A stretch of DNA of 12,439 nucleotides from an uncultured Ruminococcus sp. GTDB taxonomy: Bacteria; Bacillota; Clostridia; Oscillospirales; Ruminococcaceae. Below, piece by piece: positions 1-6,229 of this stretch. Location of the stretch: assembly GCA_947175005.1 (NCBI GenBank), contig CAMWLD010000031.1, positions 1-12,439 on the forward strand, written 5' to 3'. Positions within the stretch are counted from its first letter, which is position 1. Every line of letters starts with the position of its first letter. The notes below the pieces were generated by a model, which saw nothing but the letters and a program-made list of their open reading frames with translations, had not been told where the DNA came from and did not search any database. The position numbers and the translations under genes are program-made.

Positions 1-922
1 CCGTCAATGAATACTTATCATCTCCGATATAATAACTATTTTCAAGAAATCTCAGCCTTTTAACAGAATAATTATCTTCTACACCGTCAAAACTTGCATT
101 ATTAAGCTTTATTTGATCTAAAGTCAGCTCTCTCAATGAACTCATTCCGTTAATAAAGCTTAGATCGCTTACAGCACACCTGTAAAGGTAAAGCGTTTCC
201 ACCTGTTTCAGATTTTCCAGAAATTCCCCGCTATAATCATAGCAGTATTCTATGCTCAGCTTTTTCAAAGAGCCTATTCCCGATAGCCAGTCTTCCTCCC
301 AAACAACCCTTTGCAGAGTTATTTCCTCAAGATTTTCAAGACCGGCGGCGCTGTCGCCGTTTATCAGCTTAATGAACGGTCTTCCCTGTGCATTTGTATC
401 GGTAACAGTCAGCCTCTTTAAATTCGGGTAATTTTTAAGATTTCCAAGGTCAATGTACTTGTAAGTATCTACCTCAATGTATCGTGCTATTTCCGTTTCA
501 ACTTTGATTACTATTTCCTCGCAGTCATAAGGAAAAATCTCGCTGTCAATCGTAAGAGTATGGCTTTCATCTTCCGACTTTCTCACAAATATGTCAGAGA
601 AAGTTTTTGATGTCTCGGTTTCCGCCTCGGTCGTTTCCTCGGTCGCCGCCTCACTCGTGCTCGCCGTCGTCACCGCAGCCGTACTCACCGTAGTTCCCTC
701 GGTCACACTTTCCTCTATGCCCTCGACCATACTCTCAAACATACTCTGCGCCATACTTTCCGCCATACTCTGCACCACATCATTCGCCGTAACCACACCC
801 ACAGAATCCGAAGCCCCCACATCAACCAAAGCCTCATTTTCCCCCACGCTGCTTTCCGCACAGCTTCCCAAAGCGAACATTACCACCGCTGCCATGGCAG
901 CCGCCATTATCTTCTTTTCCAT
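1..922 (-). CDS. LRR surface lipoprotein, copy 1 (C-terminus cut by window edge)
   Basis: The reading frame is open from an ATG at 922 to the window edge (307 codons), so about 45 to 50 C-terminal residues are missing by comparison with copy 2. A GGAGGT Shine-Dalgarno at 931-936 fixes the start. Residues 1-21 form a lipoprotein signal with lipobox LGSC (Cys21 would be lipidated), so the mature protein should be anchored on the outer face of the membrane. Next come four SMx[EQ] tetrads (residues 52-67), a Thr/Ser/Glu-rich spacer (about 70-108), and irregular leucine-rich repeats from about residue 160 on (motifs such as NLKRLTVTD, LEEITLQ, LKKLSIEY, VETLYLY). It is a paralogue of the gene at 1071-2141, with nearly identical DNA in the first 67 codons and clear but lower similarity in the LRR part. 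Ligand and function are unknown; LRR surface proteins usually bind proteins or glycans. It has its own promoter. Confidence 0.85.
   Translation of the reverse strand, partial: MEKKIMAAAMAAVVMFALGSCAESSVGENEALVDVGASDSVGVVTANDVVQSMAESMAQSMFESMVEGIEESVTEGTTVSTAAVTTASTSEAATEETTEAETETSKTFSDIFVRKSEDESHTLTIDSEIFPYDCEEIVIKVETEIARYIEVDTYKYIDLGNLKNYPNLKRLTVTDTNAQGRPFIKLINGDSAAGLENLEEITLQRVVWEEDWLSGIGSLKKLSIEYCYDYSGEFLENLKQVETLYLYRCAVSDLSFINGMSSLRELTLDQIKLNNASFDGVEDNYSVKRLRFLENSYYIGDDKYSLT
722..769 (-). repeat. 12-nt tandem repeat encoding SMx[EQ] tetrads, copy 1
   Basis: Four in-frame 12-nt units, each starting AGT ATG on the coding strand, encode SMAE, SMAQ, SMFE and SMVE just after the lipobox region. 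The array is in register with the one at 1941-1988, offset exactly 1219 nt, the same as the offset between the two start codons. Confidence 0.8.
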
Positions 923-987
923 AATAAAAAACCTCCATTTAAATTATTCAAATTGCACACTCTGATCTTGACGATCCTTTTAATTTT

Positions 988-1016
988 ATTGTACAGCTTA
1001 CGGATTTATTTATCAA
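988..1016 (-). promoter_or_regulatory. Sigma-A-like promoter of LRR lipoprotein copy 1
   Basis: On the minus strand, TTGATA (1016-1011, 5 of 6 to consensus) is followed after 17 nt by TACAAT (993-988, 5 of 6). Transcription would start near 981, giving a leader of about 60 nt before the ATG at 922. A weaker overlapping candidate is TTGGTT/GATAAT with 17-nt spacing at 1046-1018. Confidence 0.6.
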
Positions 1017-1070
1017 GATTATCCGCACGCATAATACATCAACCAACAATCATATTTTATCAATCCTCCA

Positions 1071-2141
1071 TTAAAATCTAATTTCACACGCAGGCAATTT
1101 TTCCTGCAATTCTTTTACTTGTTTTTCATAATATTCATATGAGTTCACGGGGAGTTCCAAATACTCCAATCCCCGAAATTTACTTACCGCCATAATATCC
1201 GTCAATAAATCCTCATCTCCGAAATAATAAGAATTCCACCCAATAATCAACCTTTTAACGGTATAATTTTCATTAACTCCGTCAAAACTTGTGTTGCTGA
1301 GCTTTGCCCAATCCACTGTCAGCTCGGTCAATGAACTCATTTCATTTATGAAGTCTAAATCCTCTATAGGACACGAACCAATATAAAGCGTTTCCACCTG
1401 TGACAGCTTATCCAAAAATCTCCCGTCATACTCAAATCCTCTTATTATAGTCAGCTTTTTCAAGGAACTTATTCCCGACAGCCAATCCTCTTCCCACCAT
1501 GTAACATTCCACAGTTTTATTTCCTCAAGATTTTCAAGCCCGGAAGCGCAGCCGCCGTTTATTATCTTGATATATCCTCCAGCCATACTATTTATATCCG
1601 CTATTTCAAGCCTCTTTAAGTTCGGATAATTTTTAAGATTTGCAAGGTCAAGATATTCATAATTATATGTTTCGATTTGAGAGAAAGGCTCCGTATCCAC
1701 ATTTATGACTATCTCCTCGCTGTCATACGGATATATCTCGCTGTCGATCGTAAGCGTGCTGCTTTCGTCCTGCGAAAGCCTGTAGAATGTATGTGTGGTT
1801 CTTTTAGCCTCCTCCAATCTCTGCTTAATATCCTTGGTCGCTGTCACTTCCGCCTCTGTGGTTTTTTCCACCGTTGTCGTTCTCAACTCTGAACCCGACA
1901 CCATACTCTCTGCACTACTCACCTCGCTTTCCTCCATACCCTCGACCATACTCTCAAACATACTCTGCGCCATACTTTCAGCCATACTCTGCACCTCATC
2001 ATTCGCCGTAACCACACCCACAGAATCCGAAGCCCCCTCATCAAACAAAGCCTCATTTTCCCCCACGCTGTTATCCGCACAGCCTCCCAAAGCGAACATT
2101 ACCATTGCTGTTATCACAGCCGCCATTATCTTATTTTTCAT
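1071..2141 (-). CDS. LRR surface lipoprotein, copy 2
   Basis: This is a 356-residue protein. I place the start at ATG 2141, not further upstream, because GGAGG lies at 2151-2155 and a lipoprotein signal follows directly: hydrophobic residues 8-19 and lipobox LGGC with Cys21. The mature protein has four SMx[EQ] tetrads (52-67), a Ser/Thr/Glu-rich linker (about 70-115) and irregular leucine-rich repeats over about 165-350 (NLKRLEIAD, LEEIKLW, LKKLTII, VETLYIG, LTELTVD, GLEYLEL). It ends in KLPACEIRF, the kind of tail often seen capping LRR proteins of Clostridia. The protein should sit on the outer membrane face. It is downstream of the phage tail genes but has its own promoter and operator-like dyad, which suggests accessory cargo expressed independently of the late genes. 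It may instead be a host gene beyond the phage end. Function is not known. Confidence 0.85.
   Translation of the reverse strand: MKNKIMAAVITAMVMFALGGCADNSVGENEALFDEGASDSVGVVTANDEVQSMAESMAQSMFESMVEGMEESEVSSAESMVSGSELRTTTVEKTTEAEVTATKDIKQRLEEAKRTTHTFYRLSQDESSTLTIDSEIYPYDSEEIVINVDTEPFSQIETYNYEYLDLANLKNYPNLKRLEIADINSMAGGYIKIINGGCASGLENLEEIKLWNVTWWEEDWLSGISSLKKLTIIRGFEYDGRFLDKLSQVETLYIGSCPIEDLDFINEMSSLTELTVDWAKLSNTSFDGVNENYTVKRLIIGWNSYYFGDEDLLTDIMAVSKFRGLEYLELPVNSYEYYEKQVKELQEKLPACEIRF
1941..1988 (-). repeat. 12-nt tandem repeat encoding SMx[EQ] tetrads, copy 2
   Basis: This is the same four 12-nt units as in copy 1, encoding residues 52-67 of the second lipoprotein. A degenerate extra SM pair follows (AESMVSG, residues 77-83), suggesting the array once grew or shrank by unit slippage. 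Confidence 0.8.
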
Positions 2142-2208
2142 ATCAAACGACCTCCGTTTAATCAAAGCTGTATTCAAACCGGCATTCATAAATATTCCCG
2201 CAAATGTA

Positions 2209-2226
2209 AAAATACAACTGTATTTT
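2209..2226. promoter_or_regulatory. Operator-like 18-bp dyad containing TACAnnTGTA
   Basis: A perfect inverted repeat with 8-nt arms and a 2-nt centre (AAAATACA-AC-TGTATTTT) spans the predicted transcription start of the downstream lipoprotein. Its core, TACAACTGTA (2213-2222), fits the TACAnnTGTA site described for the BlaI/MecI/CopY repressor family. A smaller dyad, ACTTG-A-CAAGT (2253-2263), overlaps the -35 element. Repressor control is inferred from position and symmetry only; no regulator gene is in the window. Confidence 0.5.
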
Positions 2227-2231
2227 ATCAT

Positions 2232-2261
2232 ATTATAACACATCAGCGGAGCACTTGACAA
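2232..2261 (-). promoter_or_regulatory. Sigma-A-like promoter of LRR lipoprotein copy 2
   Basis: On the minus strand, TTGTCA (2261-2256, 5 of 6) is followed after 18 nt by a perfect TATAAT (2237-2232). Transcription would start near 2225, inside the dyad at 2209-2226, with a leader of about 84 nt. It differs from the promoter of copy 1, so the two duplicates are probably regulated differently. Confidence 0.65.
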
Positions 2262-2333
2262 GTTACAATACAATGACAAATTATTACATCAAAGTAACAA
2301 CTGCAAAACCCTATCGGACAAAAACATATCCCC

Positions 2334-3080
2334 TCAGACCAATATAAAATGCCTATCCCAGTTAGCAGGCGCCTGAAAATCAATTTCACTCAGCCATGTA
2401 TCCACACTAAAGGAAAAGTCCGATCTGTAATAAGCGCTTACCATCCCGTTGTGTATTTGTATTCCCGTATATTCACACCCATTATTTCTTATATCCAAAG
2501 AAGTGCGGAAGCAGCTGTCGCCGGAGGTCGACATACCGTTTTTCAGATTAGTCACCGTAAGCTTAACATCAATTCGGTTTCCGTTGTATATCCTTTCAAG
2601 ATGCAGCGCAAGTCCGCCGCCGATCTCCACAATGTCTATAGTTTCCGCATTTTCCAGCATGGGAGTATATTTGTCCAGGTCGTCCAGACTTCCCACATCA
2701 ATGGCATTTTCAAAAACATAATTGCCGCCGCCTCCGGGATTATCCGGATTATTGGGATCATCGGGATCATTAGGCTTCGGAATATCGGTTTCTACAGTTT
2801 CACCTTCCCCTCTCGCCAGCAGCCATAATTTTTTATACCTTTCCATATCGTCCCTGTAATCGGGAACATTGATATTGACCGGGTCAAAGCCCGCAGCATC
2901 AAAATTTGCCGCCCGATATGTTCCGTTTTCGGAAACAGTCAGCCCCTTGATCGGCACATCAACCGTGACCTTGTCCCACCTCACCCCCTCATCCGGCGTG
3001 TATTCGCCGTTTTCCTCAATTTTTTTCGATTCATTTTTCAGGTCCTCCAGCCCCATTAAATACCCCGCAATAAAACTCAT
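2334..3080 (-). CDS. Modular phage tail protein, possible receptor-binding or appendage protein
   Basis: This is a 248-residue protein starting at ATG 3080 with GGAGGAG just upstream (3086-3092). Residues 23-43 and 51-73 are two degenerate repeats of the form ENG-[ET]-Y...V-x-V-x-VP. Such repeats are common in minor tail proteins of Clostridia phages (family knowledge). Residues 78-90 look helical. A low-complexity linker (100-118) runs in PxDP/PNNP triplets and ends in GGGG. The C-terminal 128 residues are predicted mainly beta by eye and match nothing I recognise. As the last gene of the tail cluster and the only one with this modular layout, it is the best receptor-binding candidate here, but it is far shorter than typical fibres. 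No signal peptide or membrane segment is seen. The call as a phage tail protein rests on the repeats and on gene order. Confidence 0.55.
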   Translation of the reverse strand: MSFIAGYLMGLEDLKNESKKIEENGEYTPDEGVRWDKVTVDVPIKGLTVSENGTYRAANFDAAGFDPVNINVPDYRDDMERYKKLWLLARGEGETVETDIPKPNDPDDPNNPDNPGGGGNYVFENAIDVGSLDDLDKYTPMLENAETIDIVEIGGGLALHLERIYNGNRIDVKLTVTNLKNGMSTSGDSCFRTSLDIRNNGCEYTGIQIHNGMVSAYYRSDFSFSVDTWLSEIDFQAPANWDRHFILV

Positions 3081-3162
3081 TTTTTCTCCTCCAATCAAAA
3101 ATTTTTACTCATTAATGAAACATACTCATACACAATGACCTTCCCCACTGCCAATATGTATA

Positions 3163-3191
3163 AATTGCGGAGCAATTCATACTCCGCAATT
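3163..3191. repeat. 10-bp inverted repeat in the hub to tail-protein gap
   Basis: AATTGCGGAG (3163-3172) and CTCCGCAATT (3182-3191) form a perfect 10-bp stem with a 9-nt loop. On the minus strand it is followed by TTATACATATT, which is too weak a U-tract for a confident terminator. It may attenuate transcription into the next gene, or be a dispersed extragenic palindrome. The rest of the gap 3081-3229 shows only the Shine-Dalgarno of the next gene. Confidence 0.5.
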
Positions 3192-3229
3192 GTATGCCCC
3201 GGGAAGAAAAGTCACCGACCGACAACTCC

Positions 3230-4525
3230 TTAAACACTGCCCTCCTTTTCAAGAGAGATCTCTTTTTTGCTGCCGTCCGCCTCTTTAATAAACTTGAGCA
3301 AATACGCATTTTCTCCGTAAACTATCCTCCTGCACGAATCGGAAACTCTCTCTATCCTGTCAGGCATTTTCTTATCCAATATAGCCCCGTCAAAGCATGA
3401 AACGCCCCCCGAAGCCTTTGAAAAAAAGAACTTCTCCCTTTCTCTCACGTCCTCATTCTCATCATCCCCGGAAACCACCCCGATCCCTTTTTCCGTCATA
3501 ATAACGCTGCCGTATTGCCTGTATTCTTCTATCCTCTTTCTTATCTCATGATCTTTAAGATCAAGGTAATCCGACTCGTCCTCGCAAATGTCCGCAGCCT
3601 TAGCCTTTCCGTAAACGCCTCCGCCGCCGAATATCACCTCTGTCCTCACCGAAATAAATTCGCTTCCGCTCGCCGTAATAAACGCCGTAAGTCCGTCGGG
3701 CGCCGCCATAATATCCATGTGTTCGCAATAAACAGCCTGAAAGCTTTTGTTTGCTATCTCCGACATTATCCCGCTTACTCTCGAACTGTCCAAAAGCCGC
3801 CCCGTCAGCTTTAATACATTTACAAAATTTCCGCCGCTGCCCGCCTTGTAAACCTCACCCGTCGCCGTGTTTTTTCCGTAAACCGCATTAAACGGTCCCT
3901 TCACCGAGTGAAAATAAACCCTCGCCGAATTTCCCCAGTTCACCCCCACAGCGCTCGTGTACGATAAAAACTTATCAAACCTCAGCACACAGTCATTGGT
4001 GCACGCAAACGTTCCCACAGCATATTCCGAAACTAAGCCCAGTATTTCCCTGCAAGTCTTTCCGTGAATATCTCCGAAATAAAATTTACCGAACCCCGAC
4101 GGCATATTTTCACATCTTTTAAAACCGCACTGATTTGCGAGGTCCGCCAGTAAAAGGCTTGCAGCATACGGTTCGCTGTTCTCATTATATAAACTGTCAT
4201 CAAAAGGATTTTCAAGCCGTCTCATCAGATCCCCCGCCTCTATCGAAAGCAGATCACCCCGCCTTGAGATCCTGCTTACATAATGAGGCGCAAAATACAT
4301 ATTCCCTATCTTAACGGAAATTTCCGCATTAGAAGAAAATACCGTATCCGTTTTCAGCGTAACATATAAAGTCGACCTTACTATCCCCTTTACCGGCAGA
4401 TTTTCCGCCTCCTTCACCAGCCGCATACTTTTTATCACACCGCCGCCGAAGCTTGCGCCGCCTATTTTAAGCTCAATATCCCGGCTAAAGACCTTGGCGG
4501 ATAAATCCGCAAGCCGAAATTTCAC
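3230..4525 (-). CDS. Phage tail hub / baseplate-like protein
   Basis: The protein has about 431 residues from GTG 4525. The frame is also open back to a TTG at 4561; I prefer GTG because it limits overlap with the upstream gene to 41 nt. The first in-frame ATG (4426) would remove an N-terminal strand pattern (RDIELKIGG) that looks like part of the fold. An N-terminal half rich in beta strands leads to a segment with the pattern ISRRGDLLSIEAGDLMRRL, then a helix LLLADLANQCGF. This resembles hub proteins of the gp27/late-control-D/Gp37-like group that cap the tail tube (family knowledge; no alignment was run). The C-terminal third has a charged helical stretch and an acidic loop. It would form the distal tube opening above the modular protein encoded next. 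The identity of the broad class is moderately sure; the exact family is not. Confidence 0.55.
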   Translation of the reverse strand: MKFRLADLSAKVFSRDIELKIGGASFGGGVIKSMRLVKEAENLPVKGIVRSTLYVTLKTDTVFSSNAEISVKIGNMYFAPHYVSRISRRGDLLSIEAGDLMRRLENPFDDSLYNENSEPYAASLLLADLANQCGFKRCENMPSGFGKFYFGDIHGKTCREILGLVSEYAVGTFACTNDCVLRFDKFLSYTSAVGVNWGNSARVYFHSVKGPFNAVYGKNTATGEVYKAGSGGNFVNVLKLTGRLLDSSRVSGIMSEIANKSFQAVYCEHMDIMAAPDGLTAFITASGSEFISVRTEVIFGGGGVYGKAKAADICEDESDYLDLKDHEIRKRIEEYRQYGSVIMTEKGIGVVSGDDENEDVREREKFFFSKASGGVSCFDGAILDKKMPDRIERVSDSCRRIVYGENAYLLKFIKEADGSKKEISLEKEGSV

Positions 4526-4859
4526 CTCTCCACCGCCGCTGTCCCTCGTAAACCTTGTCAAGCATTATCCTGCTGAAATCCACTTCAAAATTTCCGCTCT
4601 TTATCTCGGGCGCGGAATATTCTATAGCCGCGCTGCCGTTCTCCGCAGCCTGCCGCAGCGCCGCCGCCGCCGTATCATCGGCGTCCGTCAGCTTTGCATT
4701 TACCGTGATCTTGAGACCCGTCCTTGTCCTTACAGTCTCCCCGTAAATATTCACAAATTCGCTCTCGGGGTCGTAAACCGCCTCGGTCCTCACCTCGAAA
4801 TCGCTTTCCACAAGAAACCCGCTAAGATCCTTTCCGTTAATTTTCAAATGTGCCGCCAT
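4485..4859 (-). CDS. Small phage tail protein, uncharacterised
   Basis: This is a 124-residue protein, ATG 4859, with a GGGGGTC ribosome-binding site about 9 nt upstream. It begins LKINGKDLSGFL and is predicted mostly beta with one central helix (about residues 62-76, DTAAAALRQAAE). No motif identifies a family. It lies between the probable tube protein and the hub, and its 3' end overlaps the hub gene by 41 nt, so the two are probably translated together. By position it could be a distal-tail or tube-initiator protein, or a second tube-like subunit (its length equals that of the 5023-5397 product). No signal peptide or cysteine cluster is seen. Confidence 0.5.
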   Translation of the reverse strand: MAAHLKINGKDLSGFLVESDFEVRTEAVYDPESEFVNIYGETVRTRTGLKITVNAKLTDADDTAAAALRQAAENGSAAIEYSAPEIKSGNFEVDFSRIMLDKVYEGQRRWRGEISACGFIRQGL

Positions 4860-5022
4860 TTTAAAATGACCCCCTTTAATTTATTTTTCATTCATATAAT
4901 TTTAGCTTTTTTCATATCATACTTTTAAATTTCACAAGCATATTTCATTTGCAAAACATCTCCTTAAATTCACATCATAACATTTCACCTCCGCTCACAT
5001 TCCCGCAGTCATCGGATTCATT
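4860..5022 (-). other. AT-rich gap with micro-ORFs where tail-length genes would be expected
   Basis: This stretch between the probable tube protein and the next tail gene holds no gene-sized ORF. It has two Shine-Dalgarno-like sites (GGAGGT at 4987-4992, GGAG at 4960-4963). After them come very short ORFs: 7 codons at 4948-4925 and 7 codons at 4915-4892, plus two- and three-codon ORFs. In siphophages and myophages the tape-measure gene and its chaperones normally sit here. The stretch may be a deletion scar, but could simply be an AT-rich spacer. Confidence 0.4.
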
Positions 5023-5397
5023 CTAACTGCAAAGCTTCAGCCTATATTTTATCCCCCAAATATCCCCCTTGGAAATTTTCTCCACAAGCGCCAACGCATT
5101 GAACCTTCTCTCATCTCCCGCGCCGCCGCAGATAACCTCGACCCTCCTGCCGCAATTCGCAGCGTCCAGCAAAAACTCCTGACAGGGATCGTCCATATCC
5201 CTTATAAATTCCAGCGTGATAACGACCCTGTCCGACATCGGAACAGCCCTGTCCCCGTCAATAAATTTCCTTATCTCGCTCCTGTCCGAGAAGTCCGCCT
5301 CCATAAAGCATACCCCCCTCGAAACCTCCGTAAAAACCTCGCTCTCCTCATTCATTTTAATTTTGATTCCAAACTTGCCAATATCATTAAAAGCCAT
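5023..5397 (-). CDS. Probable phage tail tube (major tail) protein
   Basis: This is a 124-residue protein starting at ATG 5397 (MAFNDIGKF), with a purine-rich AGGGGTGAGG site at 5401-5410. The protein is strand-rich. It contains FIDGDRAVPMSDRVVITLEFIRDMDDPCQEFLLDAA in pieces: a strand, a loop, then a strand ending in a DP-x-QEFLL helix, a pattern seen in small tube proteins of Firmicutes phages (family resemblance judged by eye). It sits just after the neck genes, the usual tube position. The call is tentative; it could be another small tail subunit. Three cysteines occur, two of them (Cys92, Cys101 region) in the second half. Confidence 0.45.
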   Translation of the reverse strand: MAFNDIGKFGIKIKMNEESEVFTEVSRGVCFMEADFSDRSEIRKFIDGDRAVPMSDRVVITLEFIRDMDDPCQEFLLDAANCGRRVEVICGGAGDERRFNALALVEKISKGDIWGIKYRLKLCS

Positions 5398-5775
5398 TTT
5401 CCTCACCCCTTTTTTCAAAAATCCAAACTTATTTTTACCCTATATTTTTTTAATTTCTCCAAAAAATTTTCTGCAAAACTTTTACAATCCTCCCCGTAAA
5501 ATTTTTCGGAAATCCCTAAAATTTTTGGGGAAATTTTTCGCAGAACTTCCCGTAAATTTCCCCAAATATAACCGCAGCAGATGTCCCCCGCCGTCTCCGG
5601 CGGCGGGGAACATCTGCATTCAGCGGTGAGCAAGCCTCCGCTGAATGCAGCGTGCATAGCACGCCCTCTGCTTGCTGAAAGCTGCGCTTTGAACAAAATC
5701 ACCTGTAATTTTTCATGAAAACATTTTCCGGAAATACTGCCGAAAAAACCCTCACCATTCTAAAACTTCACTCTG
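5398..5775. other. 378-nt gap with hairpins and AT-rich repeats, no convincing gene
   Basis: The right half carries the three-hairpin element described separately. The left half (about 5420-5570) is AT-rich with direct repeats: CC[GC]TAAAATTTTT at 5494 and 5514 (20-nt period), a related AAATTTTT at 5531, and a shorter CCGTAAATTT near 5550. A GTG-initiated 95-codon ORF (5702-5415) crosses the whole stretch. Its translation follows the hairpin arms, it lacks a clear ribosome-binding site, and I do not accept it as a gene. Confidence 0.5.
5578..5676. repeat. Three-hairpin, pseudoknot-capable structured element
   Basis: Hairpin A pairs 5578-5584 with 5610-5616 and 5586-5593 with 5601-5608 (15 pairs, one mismatch, 7-nt loop). 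Hairpin B pairs 5616-5626 with 5638-5648 (11 perfect pairs, 11-nt loop). Hairpin C pairs 5650-5655 with 5659-5664 (6 pairs, 3-nt loop). The loop of B holds AGCAAGC (5629-5635), complementary to GCTTGCT (5670-5676), so a 7-bp pseudoknot enclosing hairpin C is possible on either strand. No U-tract follows on either strand, which argues against a simple terminator. It could be a structured RNA in the late mRNA or a dispersed miniature repeat element. Confidence 0.55.
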
Positions 5776-6147
5776 TCACTTTTCCAAAAACCATATCCTG
5801 CACCTTGCCTCAAAAGCCCTGAAACCGTCCTCTCTCCGCTCGGCGATCACCCCCGGCAGCTCTGTCCTTATCCCCAATATCTCGGCCTCCGAAGCCCCGC
5901 CCCCATTCGGAGCATTTTCACTCTCCGCAATTTTTTCAAGCTTCCCCGCCGCATTATCCAAAGCCTCCAGAAGCGCTTCCTCACTGTCATAACCGCAGGT
6001 CCTGACAACAGCGCCAATGCGAACCAGTCTGCCGCCGTGAGCCAACTCCTGTTCGGTTCTCTCACCGCTCGGCAGCAAGCTGACCCGCCCGCATCCATAA
6101 GCCCCGCATCCGATCTTCCCGCAAATTTTTTTAATTACCTCGCACAT
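5776..6147 (-). CDS. Neck protein, probable tail-terminator / minor capsid type
   Basis: The protein has 123 residues. I choose ATG 6147, which has a GGGGTG site about 9 nt upstream; a GTG at 6159 would add four residues. Strand-helix-strand layout, an internal helix (about residues 57-75, EEALLEALDNAAGKLEKIAE), and a C-terminal strand ending FEARCRIWFLEK fit the small tail-terminator-like proteins that close the neck just before the tube gene. That placement is the main evidence. Oddly, the N-terminus carries Cys2, Cys9, Cys14 and Cys19 in a Gly-rich stretch, not a usual feature of this protein class. Alternative: an unrelated minor virion protein. Confidence 0.45.
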   Translation of the reverse strand: MCEVIKKICGKIGCGAYGCGRVSLLPSGERTEQELAHGGRLVRIGAVVRTCGYDSEEALLEALDNAAGKLEKIAESENAPNGGGASEAEILGIRTELPGVIAERREDGFRAFEARCRIWFLEK

Positions 6148-6229
6148 AATTCCAAACACCCCGCTTCATAAACTAAAATCACCTTACCAATAGCTCTCCC
6201 GAAAGCTTCCCATTCCGACCTCTTGCCTT

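Noticed and set aside
591..965. Plus-strand ORF rich in Ser/Val/Ala, and a similar one at 1795-2238
   Set aside because: Both are antisense shadows of the lipoprotein genes, created by the same repeats; the minus frames have lipoboxes and Shine-Dalgarno sites.
3112..3309. 65-codon minus-strand ORF across the hub 3' end
   Set aside because: It overlaps the hub gene in another frame, covers the palindrome, and its basic composition looks like shadow coding.
5578..5616. Strong GC hairpin as an intrinsic terminator
   Set aside because: No U-tract follows the stem on either strand, and the late genes continue on both sides.
5415..5702. 95-codon minus-strand ORF from a GTG
   Set aside because: Its N-terminal half is the translation of hairpin arms, there is no clear ribosome-binding site, and its 3' end runs into the Shine-Dalgarno region of the next gene.
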